The translations under genes were made by a program, and so were the position numbers. Source: Scedosporium boydii (lineage: Eukaryota > Ascomycota > Sordariomycetes > Microascales > Microascaceae). Taken from it: a stretch of DNA of 36,207 bases. Below the pieces are notes generated by a model that had not been told where the DNA came from, did not search any database, and saw only the letters and a list, made by a program, of their open reading frames with translations. Position 1 is the first letter of the stretch. Each line of letters starts with the position of its first letter. This document shows positions 20,201-29,878 of the stretch, in pieces. The stretch is taken from the NCBI GenBank assembly GCA_002221725.1, contig NJFT01000318.1:1-36207 (forward strand). The letters run 5' to 3'.

Positions 20201-21692
20201 AGACCGGCACCGACACCTTCTTGAGCATGATCGGCCGTTTCGATGTTCCGTGGAAGGCTGCTATGGGAACGAAATCGGATTCTCCACACAGGTTGATCTG
20301 AGCGAACATGCTGAGAAGTTCCACCTGAAACAGTCTGCCGTCTACTTTTGCTCACCTCGTGTCTTCAAACCTTCACCGCAAGCCTTGCGGGATGCTGCTA
20401 AAAAGGGTGACTTGGCTCAAGTGACCGCTTGTCTCTCTGCTGGAATGCATGTCGACGGATTAGGGGCACGGCCTGGAGGACATACTCCATTATATCGTGC
20501 GGCAGAAAACAACCACATTCACATTTGCCAACATCTTTTGGAGCATGGAGCGGATATTAATTGCTACTCTGGCGGGGACTTCGATCCGGCGTTATTCGCG
20601 ACAGTCCTAGCGGATAATGCCGAACTCACCCACTTCTTACTTTCTCAACCTCAAATAGACCTAGAGATCCGTGACACAGGCGGATTTACTGCTGCTGGAC
20701 GTGCTGCACAATTGCACCGTAACAAGTCCCTGGCTGTCTTCGTCTCCAAGGGTCTCGCCTCTAGACGGAATCAAGGTCTCAGCAGAAGCCACACATGTCT
20801 GGATATAGCATTAGAGTACGGCAATCTGGAAGCAGCGGGGCTTATCAATGATGCGTCGTTGGATCTTAGCAGGGAGAGTGGACTTGACTTTCTTCTCCAC
20901 AGAGTATCCAAATTTAGGTTCGTCGAGGGGGTAAAATCAATCCTATCCGACGGGAAAATTAACATCAACGCCGTGGACGGCTCCGGCCGACAGGCTCTAC
21001 ATCACGCATGCGAAAGAGGCTATGATTCCATTGTCCAGTTACTGCTTCCGCACGTTAATGACCTCGGTATCAGAGACAAAAGAGGGAGAACCCCAATACA
21101 ATACACCACAGAGGAAGGACATACCGCCGTCATTAATCTTTTGATCAAGAAAGGTGTTGACGCGAACTCGGCGGATCATAACAATAAGCCTTTATTACTA
21201 TGGGCTGTTGAGAGTCGACAGGCGGAATTGATCACACTCTTACTTGAAAAAGGTGCTGACACGAATTTGGATGACGACGGCCAGACGATGTTACGGTCGG
21301 CAATTCGAAATGGAAATGCAGAAATAGTAAAACTAGCTATTGAAAGAAGCGTGGACCTGAACTCGACGGCAAAGGACGGCTGGACGCTAATGACGTGGGC
21401 GACTAGCCGCGGACATGTGGAGGTGGTAAAACAACTGCTTCAGCAAGGTGCAGACCCGAACTCGAAATCAGAGAACGGCAGGACAGCGGTATCATGGGCG
21501 GCTGGCAATGGACATGTGGAGGTGGTAGAACAACTCCTTCAGCAAGGTGCGGACCCGAACTTGAAGGATAAAAGCGGTAGGACGCCATTAACGTGGGCGG
21601 CTTACAATCGATATGCGAAGGTGGTAAAACTGCTTCAGCAGGGTGTGGATATGAATGCGCAGGATAATCACGGCTTGACACCATTAATGTAG
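17252..21692 (+). CDS. NLR-like protein: DUF7708-like, NACHT, C2H2-like, ankyrin repeats
   Basis: Eight exons: 17252-17500, 17564-17587, 17648-17840, 17895-18329, 18412-19053, 19110-19221, 19285-19569 and 19649-21692, giving 1327 aa. The start is the ATG of MGDSFENALVKF. Residues about 10-190 resemble the fungal STAND N-terminal domain DUF7708 (WGPIKFVLLTASTWVE, YYCDVLDFHRNAL, WKTFQTKFRPIL). A coiled-coil-like stretch follows, then NACHT with P-loop GIPGAGKT (296-303) and Walker B VIIDGLDE (400-407). Next comes a Cys/His-rich C2H2-like region (CPKPWC..H, CSVEGC..H), then ankyrin repeats to the end. Such proteins act in fungal non-self recognition and cell-death signalling. The second exon is only 24 nt. 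Introns 17841-17894 and 19222-19284 are multiples of three without stops. The TAG at 21690 interrupts an ankyrin repeat, and repeat-like coding continues to 21866. Confidence 0.85.
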
Positions 21693-21866
21693 GCAGCTTT
21701 CAACGGAAATGAGGAGGGAGTGAGACAACCGCTTCAGAGAGGTGTGAACACGAATTGTCAAGACCGCAGCGGTCGGACAGCACTCTATTGGGCGGCCATT
21801 AGGGACGAGAGGGAGATCGGAAAGCTACGAGTTGCGGCGGGGGGCAAAAGAGACGTAGTAACCTGA
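21372..21866 (+). repeat. Tandem 99-bp ankyrin-coding repeats, last two beyond a stop
   Basis: Successive units align at a 99-base period. The GGACATGTGG core occurs at 21411 and 21510, with diverged counterparts at about 21609, 21705 (after a 3-base deletion) and 21804. The second and third units are nearly identical over the VEVVxQLLQQGADPN segment, the pattern expected of recently homogenised repeats. The TAG at 21690-21692 replaces the usual Trp codon in the TPLxWAA motif. The two units after it remain in frame to TGA at 21864 but are degraded (QPLQRG, KLRVAAGG). Confidence 0.8.
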
Positions 21867-22292
21867 AGGATCAAATAGAGATACCGGGGAGTATAAATTT
21901 ACTGTACAAGCAATGCCTTAGTAGGTCAAGGATTGGACGTAAACTAATTACCGACATCTATTATCCTATCTCAGGCAGATTAGAAGCCCATCTTTATTCA
22001 CACCTCTTGTAAGTTCATTTCAATCAGTCCATGGGACTCCGCGCTGGCCCCCGCCGGCGAGTCCATCGAGCTATATCATTGTCTGAATTACCATTCGTAA
22101 TTTCTAACTTGTGCCGAAAGGAAACGAAAACAGTCGTGCCCGAGTGTTCTTCGAACGGCTCACGAGTCAAGGCTGCGACATGGTTCAAGTTACTGCCCAG
22201 TGATAAGGTGGATGGCCAGTTTGTCAAACTCGCCCATTATTATCTAGGCGAGTTGTGAAACGTCTCTCCAATTGCAGTTCCTCGTAAATAAA
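21867..22292. other. Convergent intergenic region
   Basis: Lies between the NLR tail and the 3' end of the mannanase-like gene. The first part is AT-rich. A 75-codon plus-strand frame at 22031-22258 has no recognisable features. I see no gene. Confidence 0.45.
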
Positions 22293-23875
22293 TCAACCGC
22301 AATCTAACTTCACCGCCATCTCACCACCCTCCGTACTCAAAGCCTTAGTCTTCGCGTCGATCCGGAGAGAATGATTCTTGGCCAAAACGAGCCATTCCTC
22401 CGAGCCATAATGGATGGCAAACTGGGGGTCCGGGAAATCGGTGAAATTCGTCCCGTCAGGTTCGAACTGCCATGTCTGGTCGGCGGCGAAACCCGACTCT
22501 ACGAGAGCGTCCTGCCAGGGGAGGAGAGGCTCGATGTGGCCATTCTTCTTGGCAGCGCCGTATTCTTCTAGGATTATTGGCTTGTTGAACTGGTTTTCTC
22601 CGGTATTAGCCAACGTGAGACACTTGAAGGGTTGAGATAGGGAGAGGGCATTCTTGTGGGTGGATTCCATGTGTGGAGGACGTACTTGTGCGGCGAGCTT
22701 GTCGTGGTCTTCTATCCACTGAACACCCCATTCATATGGATACGCCCAATGATCCGGCCAGACTATCTAACGTCAGAGACCCGGACAGGAACCAAGAAAA
22801 TAGAAGAATCGGTATCAACTTACGATGGACAGTTCCATAATCCAATGTCTCAATACCCATGATGCTAACCCAATCAACCCCATTGATGCCATCATACCCA
22901 TGGCCCCTATCTCCGTACCCCTCTTCTCTTTCCCGTGGCGTCAACCACCCCTCGTCCCCCATGCTAACCATATGATCCGGATCAAGCTCCTTAATATAAG
23001 AACTCACATTCCTTGCCCAGTTGACGAGTCTTCCCATCCCCTCTTCTCCACAGCCTTCGCATCTAGGCTCATTCCCCAATTGCCACGAAAACACCGCCGG
23101 AGAACCCTTATATCTTTCTACTATGACTTTGACATAGTCTCTGTACACTTCCTGTGCCTTCGGAAGGTCAATCCACTGCTCTGTCCATGTCTTCGAGTAG
23201 GTTGCGATATACAGAGGGGCTCCGCCGTAATCGGGCCAGTAGTTGAATAAAGGGAGGACGAGCTTCAAGCCTAGATCCTCACAGCGACTGACTAGACGGT
23301 CAAAGCGGTCGAGTCCTTCGGGGCCGTAGTTTATGTAGCCACCGGTCTCGTTTAGATAATGAAAGAAGATACTCATTGGCGCGGGTTCGGATGCTTTTGG
23401 GTTTGGGAGTTCGTTGATCTCGCCAAAGGCCCAGACTCGAATGAGCTCGTACCCGCTCTAGTTTAAGCCAGGGCATGTCAGCACTCCCAGCCTAACGCCT
23501 TAAATTCTCCCTCTCTTTTCAGTCCTCCTATTTCAGACAAGCAGTACGAAGCAAAGAGTGAGGGGAACCGGTATTAAAAAAATAAAAGTTGCGATTCGGG
23601 GATGGAAAGGAACTTGCATCTTTAATCTGCTCCAGTGTAATCTCCAAATCTCCTTCATCAAGCCGATTCAAATACCAGGCATTCGTCCCCGTCAAATACT
23701 TCGCCGTCCCGTTGACTTCGAAAATGCGCCCCGCAGGTTTCGCGAACGGTTCGTCGACATGGCCTATCGGGTACTCGGAGGGGATCTGGGGGTCTTTCGA
23801 TGACCTAAGTTCAGCTCCCACTCCTCTCAAGAGAGAGAGGAGTTGGAGCAAGCCCGATATTGGAAGCAGCCTCAT
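22293..23875 (-). CDS. Secreted GH5 glycoside hydrolase, endo-beta-1,4-mannanase-like
   Basis: Four exons: 23875-23618, 23457-22824, 22762-22686 and 22589-22293, giving 421 aa. The N-terminus MRLLPISGLLQLLSLLRGVGA is a signal peptide. The catalytic domain shows the GH5 subfamily 7 pattern: GTNAWYL, LIRVWAFGEIN, the acid/base glutamate in WQLGNEPRC (E216), GDEGW, GVDWVSIM, WIEDH, and the nucleophile segment KPIILEEYGA (E331/E332). These enzymes cleave beta-mannan in plant walls outside the cell. The first intron (23617-23458, 160 nt) is long for this window and begins with GCAAGT instead of GT. The GC donor is the only choice that keeps QIKD joined in frame to SGYELIRVW. The remaining introns are ordinary GT..AG. 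Confidence 0.88.
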
Positions 23876-24451
23876 CGGGTCACCTCACTGGTGCTCGTCC
23901 CTGTCATGAGAGGCATTCCGGACACGAGACTCTCGTGGTGACATCTGAATATAAATATTATTCCAGAGAAACCGAACCTCCAAGAACGGCACGTAAATGG
24001 CGGAACCGTGGAATATGTCATATGAAATTGTGTAGGCGGGGAACGGTGCACCTTCTTCCGCTCACTTTTGCCGAGCGGGGATATTGCAAAGTGATTTACC
24101 ACTCAAGGTGCCTACTCCTGTCAACCACAAGACAGGCAAAATCGTCAGGAGTGCAACGTGATTTCTTTCAAACTTTCTTGTTGCAAAAAATTGAAGGATC
24201 GGCAAGGGTTCTTCTATTCCAGGGTGAGCCACATGTAGAAGAGCGACCAGTCCTCAAAGTTTGAAAAGGAAAAACGGGCTGGAGCAGTGCCAGGTGAAAT
24301 GGAGTACTGATAATATATTAATATGTCCGAATATGTCATGTACATAATACCTTGACCATTTAAGCCCATATAATTATAGAATGAAATTCACGGTGTTCCA
24401 ATTCTATCTAACCTGTCCAGCAAAAGAGAAAAGCAAATCTCTTGGCGTCTG
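23876..24451. other. Intergenic region upstream of the mannanase-like gene
   Basis: A 576-base interval containing the mannanase-like promoter and the 3' region of the next gene. It is AT-rich at 24300-24440. No gene is recognised. Confidence 0.45.
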
Positions 24452-25657
24452 TTATAGGCCAGCTTCCTTGAATGCCCGGCTCACTGCCAGGCCAGTAACG
24501 CAGTAAGACATGATCTTGTCGTGAACGCCGTACTTGACAAGCTCGAGGCGAATTTCACCCTTCGTCGTGGCCCATACCGTCGTTGAGCCGCCCTCCCCAA
24601 GACTTGCTTTCTTCTCTTCCAACCGGTCCAGGAAGCCCGCGTCAGGTTCCGCCATTGGTCCCCGTCCTCCTTCAGACACGCGAGCGGCTTCTCGGAATAG
24701 CCGTATAGAGTGTTCCATGGGGATATCGCTATCGTCCTCGGCATGGATCAGCGTGACATGGTATTTCTCTGCATTTTCGATGAACTCGCCCAGCCGCCAC
24801 ATATTATCCCATGTACTGTGCAGCCTCCTCGTGAAGAAATTGAAGAGAGGGGTTAGTTTCGCAATGGGAGAAAGGGCTGGAATGACGCCTCCGAGCCGAT
24901 AGGTGGCCGTCAGCTGGGCCACATCAGTGAAGGACGCGGTAATGACGAGTCCGGCAAAATCGGCAGGAGTATCTCGCTTGGATAGCTCGTGGGCTAGCGC
25001 GACGGCGACCGCTGATCCAAGACTCTGGCCAAAAATGACAATCTGCTCAGGTCGGATGTCGGCCTCATTCACGGCCCAATCCATGATGGCCAACGCGTCG
25101 GCGATCAGGCCTGGTTCGGAGGGCCGTCCGCTTGATTCGCCGTAACCTCGATAATCAAAGGTGAGGACGTGTGTATTGATTGGGTCCACGGCATACAGGG
25201 CGCGATAACTGGCCGGTCGAAAACCGCTAGCCATGGTACCGCTGGTACCGTGGAAGTACAGGATCAAACGCGCATTTCGATTCCCCTTGAGCAGGCCGAA
25301 GTTGAGGGTTTCATTGAAGCGTTCCACTAACCCGCCTTCTGGTCCCTGAGACAGCAGGACGTCCCGCTTTTCCTCGTAGAGTGCGATGGGCAAGACATGC
25401 CATGCATGGAGCTCCTCTCCGTCTGGAGTGGAAATGTAGAAGGGCGTCACTTGATGATGCGCGAAGCCAAACTGTTCGGGAACATTGAGATCTTTGAACC
25501 AAGTCAAGGTTATTTTGTGAAGATATATAGCATGAGCTTGGAGGGATGGTGCCAGAACCAACACTCCGAGTGTCGTTGTGTAAAGCAGCAGTGGGAGGCC
25601 GAGGGAGATGGTAAGGGCCAGGATGGTGGCCCTGAGTGCCGAAAGGTTCCATGCCGT
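24452..25657 (-). CDS. Alpha/beta hydrolase with N-terminal membrane segment (ABHD12-like); start unresolved
   Basis: The coding frame is open from a TAA at 25705-25703 to the stop at 24452, but no ATG occurs before the conserved part. The start codon must therefore lie in an upstream exon or has been lost. The left border used here is the only good acceptor (GCGCAG, exon from 25657). The protein begins with a hydrophobic helix (ATILALTISLGLPLLLY), then HKITLTWF, the oxyanion-type YFHGTSGT, LTFDYRGYGESSG, the nucleophile GQSLGS, the acid region HAEDDSDIP and a C-terminal histidine in KYGVHDK. This matches the fungal ABHD12-like serine hydrolases, membrane-anchored lipases or esterases of unknown substrate. 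A candidate first ATG is at about 25900, needing an unusually long intron. Confidence 0.75.
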   Translation of the reverse strand, partial: TAWNLSALRATILALTISLGLPLLLYTTTLGVLVLAPSLQAHAIYLHKITLTWFKDLNVPEQFGFAHHQVTPFYISTPDGEELHAWHVLPIALYEEKRDVLLSQGPEGGLVERFNETLNFGLLKGNRNARLILYFHGTSGTMASGFRPASYRALYAVDPINTHVLTFDYRGYGESSGRPSEPGLIADALAIMDWAVNEADIRPEQIVIFGQSLGSAVAVALAHELSKRDTPADFAGLVITASFTDVAQLTATYRLGGVIPALSPIAKLTPLFNFFTRRLHSTWDNMWRLGEFIENAEKYHVTLIHAEDDSDIPMEHSIRLFREAARVSEGGRGPMAEPDAGFLDRLEEKKASLGEGGSTTVWATTKGEIRLELVKYGVHDKIMSYCVTGLAVSRAFKEAGL

Positions 25658-26408
25658 CTGCGCCGCCCAATGTTCAATAGCAAGGAAGGACGCGTCGGGG
25701 CGTTAAACGAGACAAGACCGCTGGCAGAGGCGTTCAGGGATCGCGTTTTTGTTTTGGCCAGGATCAGGGTGTCCGGCAGTCTGGGTCGGGATTGGAGGCA
25801 CGATCCCGAGAGGAAGCCAAGAAAAGAAGAGAAAAAAAATGAACAACTTGATGATCGTTAAGCGCCCAGCCCGCAGATACCCCCTGAAGGAAATCACCAT
25901 TCGCGGCTTATCCTTATTGGCCCATAATTGAGGCAACACCCTCCCCTGGCGATGCCGTGCTTCTGCGTTCACAGCTGATACCAGATGTAATGGGGCGTAA
26001 GCGCCCGCCAGAACCTCCTTGTCCGGGAGCTCAACCGAGGCAGGTTGGCGCATGTTGGCGCATGTTGAAACGAAGGCGTGCATCAATAGCCAGCTGGGCT
26101 GCAGGTGCACAAGTGCAACGAACGCCCTGATTTATGGAACTTGGGGGGATCGACGAGCATCCCTGCAGTGATGTATTTTAGGCGTGCATGGTAATGGTGT
26201 GAGGAGGCCTGGCAGTCTGGGCATATCTTCCCGTCGTTGCTACTATATTACCCCAGAGTCAGACATGTCATTAAAAGCAAGATGGTCCTGTCGCTCTCGC
26301 TTCGTACACATCTTAGTCGTGCGAAGACGCTTTGTCCGCTACTATTTTCCTTCTTTTCTTCGGGTTTCGTTGACCGAATCTCAGTTTTTTAATCTTTCCT
26401 TGTTAATC
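25658..26408. other. Divergent intergenic region
   Basis: Separates the hydrolase and the membrane-protein gene. It may contain the missing first hydrolase exon. A minus-strand frame at 25703-26110 overlaps it, with a hydrophobic stretch (KLFIFFLFFSWLPLG), but it has no family resemblance. Confidence 0.4.
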
Positions 26409-27691
26409 ATGACGGATGCCACTGCAGACAGCGAGATCCTCCCACATGGACTTGGGCCCGAGCTCGTGGGTTGGGTTCCTGAGGGAGGCGGACGAGGGAC
26501 GTGGAAAATTATCACCTCCTCCCTCTTCACCATCATAATCTGCACCTGGACCGTCATCCACCCCCGCATTCACGTTAACCGACGCCTTCGCAACACCCAC
26601 AAATTTTTCCAACTGGTCAAAGCCATCACGGCACCTGAAATGGTGTGTCTGGAGTCCCTCCAGGAGTGGATGCAGGCTCGAAAAGCTGTGCGGCGATGCG
26701 CGACAGCCACGAATGGCGAATTCAAATTACTTCACGGATTTTATCTCGGCATGATGGGCGTACGATATAGAGTCGGCAAAGACGGAGGATACCGCACTCT
26801 CTGGCCAGGACAGTATGCTTGGCTGCTCAACCATGGCTTGGTATCTTGGAGCGACCACAAAAGTTGGGGCTTGTCGCAGGACGACATCGAAGACAAAAGC
26901 AAAGCGGACGGATTGGTGAAGCTGGCGGCTTTGTGCCAGATCATCTGGTTTACTCTGCAATGCATCACCCGCGCTGCCCACGACCTTCCGATCGCGTCAC
27001 TAGAGGCCATGACGCTGGCCTACGTCTTCAACGCTCTGGTTACTTACACATTCTGGTGGAGAAAACCGAAAGACATCGCTACCGCGTCATTTGTCGATCT
27101 GCCAGCCATGACCACTCGGCAGAAGGAAGCCTTTGAGCAGCTTACGATGGAAGAAACGTACGACCTCCTTGACCCGAACGGAGCGCAGGACGTCAATATT
27201 GCCTGGTACGTCGTCTCTCGAGATTGCCGCGACGATGAAGTTCTTTTCACCGATTTGGATGAGAAGACAGGCTCGTCTGAGCTGTCAATGGAGCAAGTTC
27301 CTGGCAAACCCGGACAGGACCCCGGTGTCATTACGGAGTGGGATGCAGAGCTGTACCAGACCAGATACTGGCCCTTGATCTGCCTATTGGGTGCTTCGTT
27401 CGGGGCCATCCATTTGATCTCGTGGAACTCCGAGTTTCCCACCAGAGTAGAACTCTGGCTCTGGCGTGGTAGTGCTGCGGTCTCCGTGGTCACCTCTGTC
27501 CTGTGCATGCAGTTAGGACAATGAGCCTGCGGTGGGAAGGTCCAATAACCCTCATTAAGGTGGGAAGTCCAGTTTTCTACATTATTAGCAGGGTGGTTAT
27601 GGCCGTCGAAACATTTGCGGGCTTGCGAGCGATGGAGGTAAAGACGTATGAAACCTGGGAGCTTTGGAATTACTGGTTTCACTTCTTTTAG
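26409..27691 (+). pseudogene. Multi-pass membrane protein of unknown function, frameshifted near its C-terminus
   Basis: The reading frame runs from the ATG at 26409 (MTDATADSEIL) for 371 codons to TGA at 27522-27524. Hydrophobic segments are TSSLFTIIICTWTVIHPRI (about 36-55), LAALCQIIWFTLQCI, AMTLAYVFNALVTYTFW, YWPLICLLGASFGAIHLI and AAVSVVTSVLCMQ. In the next frame, coding with another membrane segment continues without a break to 27691 (SLRWEGPITLIKVGSPVFYI, SRVVMAVETFAGLRAM, YWFHFF). The two parts fit as one protein if one base is missing near 27512. An intron is excluded because the parts abut. The architecture resembles a large family of uncharacterised fungal membrane proteins with conserved HPRI and a C-terminal RW-GP motif. 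Function unknown. A sequencing error is the main alternative. Confidence 0.65.
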
Positions 27692-28084
27692 TCAAGTTAC
27701 GAACATTTTTCCCGACTTAACAATAATTTAATAAACACAATACCCCCAAAACCCGGAGCGGAGGCAGGCGTAAACCATCTCACCACCAAGTTTAATGGAA
27801 GCCAACATCAAGATATTCCATGTCACGGATAATTTCATTCTCGCAACAGTTCTTGAAAGACGAGGACTGGGGCATCAGGGACAGCGATGAAAAGGATTAA
27901 CTCCAGGAGTGTTCTGGACGCATTCTACGAACATTTGAATTGCTTCCGAATGTATCCCTTTTTGTTTCTCGTTTCGTTTGGTATGTTGCTCCAGGACCCG
28001 ATCATAACGCCGCTCGGTCTAATCCGAGAAAAAGTGACAGGCACACTCATTGTTCTAAATCCGCCTTTTTACAGCCCGTAGCGT
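27692..28084. other. Convergent intergenic region
   Basis: Short, partly AT-rich interval between converging genes. Small open frames show no recognisable features. Confidence 0.4.
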
Positions 28085-28572
28085 CTATGCATCCTTGTCC
28101 ATGTCCCCCTTCTCCTGGAGATGCTCCTGTAATAGCTTAGCGCAGTAGGCAGAACCAAGCCCGAAAAAGATATTCCCGACAAAATCCAGAAAAAGCCACT
28201 TGGTAAAGACTCCGCGACCCGGTCCCACTCCATACCACACGTTGAAAGCCACGTACGGGATCATGGCAAGCCCGAAGCAGGTGAAGCTCCTCTCATTCAT
28301 GGGCGCCGTGCCCAAAAGGAGGCCAGCTGTCATGGCTTGCGCACCAAAGCAGCGTGTCAAGAGATCCGTGGTTGCGTTATAGACGGCGTAAGCGGGTGTT
28401 AAACTGAGAGAGATCACGGACGAGGGGTGAAGAAGGCACCTTTTTGGTGATAATTAGCATCCATGGCATATGTAGAAGATGTGCATACGAACCAGGCTCC
28501 CATGGCTGAGTACCCGATAGCCATGGTGGCTTGTAGCCGTTGGACAAACTGGAGTCTCTGCGGTGTCGTCAT
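28085..28572 (-). CDS. Small four-helix membrane protein, uncharacterised
   Basis: Two exons: 28572-28493 and 28439-28085, giving 144 aa. The 53-nt intron has the rare donor GTTCGT, a GCTAATTA branch region and an AAAAG acceptor. Only this donor preserves frame across the W codon. The protein has about four hydrophobic segments: MAIGYSAMGAWCLLHP, AMTAGLLLGTAPMN, CFGLAMIPYVAFNVWYGVGP, and FLDFVGNIFFGLGSAYCAKLL. Conserved-looking features are GPGRGVFTKW and a charged tail. It resembles small fungal membrane proteins often seen near metabolic genes. I cannot assign a function. Confidence 0.7.
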
Positions 28573-29083
28573 TGTGGTTGAGCTGTCAAGATCGACATGG
28601 ATGATGGAGGTATTAACGAGACAGGCGATCGCGTCACGAAGAAATGGCAGGTTCTAGAGCTCGGAAAGCCCCGATTGGAACTGTGGCTTGAGATAAATGA
28701 CTCCATTGAAGTGTGGCGTCTTTATTCGCATTGGACCCTCGGGGAGAAATTACTAGGATTTGCTATCAGGGAAGCGGGTGTTGGTGAGATTAATTACATT
28801 CTCATTCGATCAACCAAGGCGTACAGTGCGAGAAACTCTTCTCGTCCAGAATGTCGAACGGTATGCTCTCGTACCCTGATTCAGAATCATGAGTTTCGGC
28901 GGGCTTTGCTCATTTATCTACGACATTGGTTACATGCATTGATACTAATATCCATAGTTCGAGTGTTTATTCGCTAACATTCACTTTCTTTGGGGGAGCG
29001 GGCGGATTTGACCCATTGGCCATCGTCTCGGTTGGCGAAACATCCGTGGAATCTTCCAAATATTCCCTCTTCATGGACCACGT
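28573..29083. other. Intergenic region, no recognised gene
   Basis: A plus-strand frame of 126 codons (28597-28977) exists but has no membrane, signal or domain features. I do not call it. It presumably holds the promoter of the small membrane protein. Confidence 0.4.
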
Positions 29084-29467
29084 TCATTGCGCGGTCTTTG
29101 GCCTCGGAATCTGGTGTTTCCAACTTACCCGACCCTCTGGCAAGTCTTCACTCGACACATAGTTAAGCACCAGCCCTTTCCTAACAATGGGTGACACAAT
29201 ACGAGAGACGACGAGATTGGCGACGAAAGGCCACGAGAAGACGAAACGCGATAAGAAGTAATGCAGATGAGTCTTCCAGGCTTGGACTCTCGTAACGAGT
29301 GCCGATCGATCGTAGTATTGTTGTAATCCGTCGAGCCGTTGGTTCCGGTACGCATTGAAAACCTCGGAGAGAGTCCGGCTATCGGGCTGTCCATCAGGCG
29401 CTGCTTCGATGGCGTCATGCAGCCCGTTGGTGAGGGCCACGATGTCCTGGATGGCGCTCGGGCTGCC
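29084..29467 (-). pseudogene. Truncated FAD-dependent monooxygenase (C-terminal fragment)
   Basis: About 127 residues are preserved on the minus strand, from GSPSAIQDIVALTNGLHDAI to KTAQ and a stop. The segment SAIQD-x-VALTNxLHDA followed by LSEVFNAYRNQR and RVQAWKT matches the region after the second FAD-binding motif (GDAAH..GGNxAIED) in fungal PHBH-type FAD monooxygenases. The N-terminal half, including both FAD motifs, is missing. Upstream of residue G (29467) the DNA belongs to an unrelated gene on the other strand. No start codon fits, so this is a remnant and not expressed as a functional enzyme. Confidence 0.7.
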
Positions 29468-29878
29468 GAAACTCTTTACACGCTTGGGGTCTTCTTGGCC
29501 ATCATGATGTGGGGTTTCGGGCTTGTTTGGATGTCGCTTGCCTTCGTGACCGTCGCCACCATGAAGAAGTTTCCGTTCAACATGGGCTGGTGGGGCTTCA
29601 CATTTCCGCTCGGAGTTCTCGCCACATGCACCAGAGCCCTGGCGAAGAATCTTGATAGTGAATTTTCAAGATCTGCACTGCGGTTAGTGATCCCGTTAAG
29701 CCTTGGTATGGAGATTAGATGTTAACGACCCTACCCGTTTTTTTAGGTGCTCTCTCTATTGGTCGTTTTATTCTGGCTCTTGGTGGCAATCAGGACAACC
29801 CAACTAGCGCTAACGGGGGAGATTTTCCACGCCCCTTGTCTACAAAATATCAAGAAAAGGGAAGAACAGAAAAAGTGA
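29468..29878 (+). pseudogene. Truncated SSU1-like sulfite pump / TDT-family transporter (C-terminal fragment)
   Basis: The coding part begins at ETLYTLGVFLAIMMWGFGLVW and continues through KKFPFNMGWWGFTFPLGV. This is the diagnostic C-terminal signature of the tellurite-resistance/dicarboxylate (TDT) transporter family, which includes the fungal sulfite efflux pump SSU1. A 60-nt intron (29687-29746) with a GTGATC donor leads to a last exon (VLSLLVVLFWLLVAIR, GEIFHAPCL) ending at TGA 29876-29878. Only about the last third of a normal transporter of roughly 400 aa remains. The upstream helices are absent. It abuts the monooxygenase fragment head-to-head. Confidence 0.72.

Noticed and set aside
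13587..21866. Full RIP of the helicase/NLR region
   Set aside because: Only isolated stop codons are seen; coding sequence around them is well preserved, so heavy RIP mutation is not supported. Only the CpA context is noted.
22031..22258. 75-codon frame between the NLR and the mannanase-like gene
   Set aside because: Too short, without features, and in a convergent 3' region.
25703..26110. 135-codon minus-strand frame with a hydrophobic stretch
   Set aside because: No conserved motif; it may overlap the untranslated leader or missing first exon of the hydrolase, so it is not called as a separate gene.
28597..28977. 126-codon plus-strand frame
   Set aside because: No domain, signal peptide or membrane pattern, and it starts inside the likely promoter of the small membrane protein.
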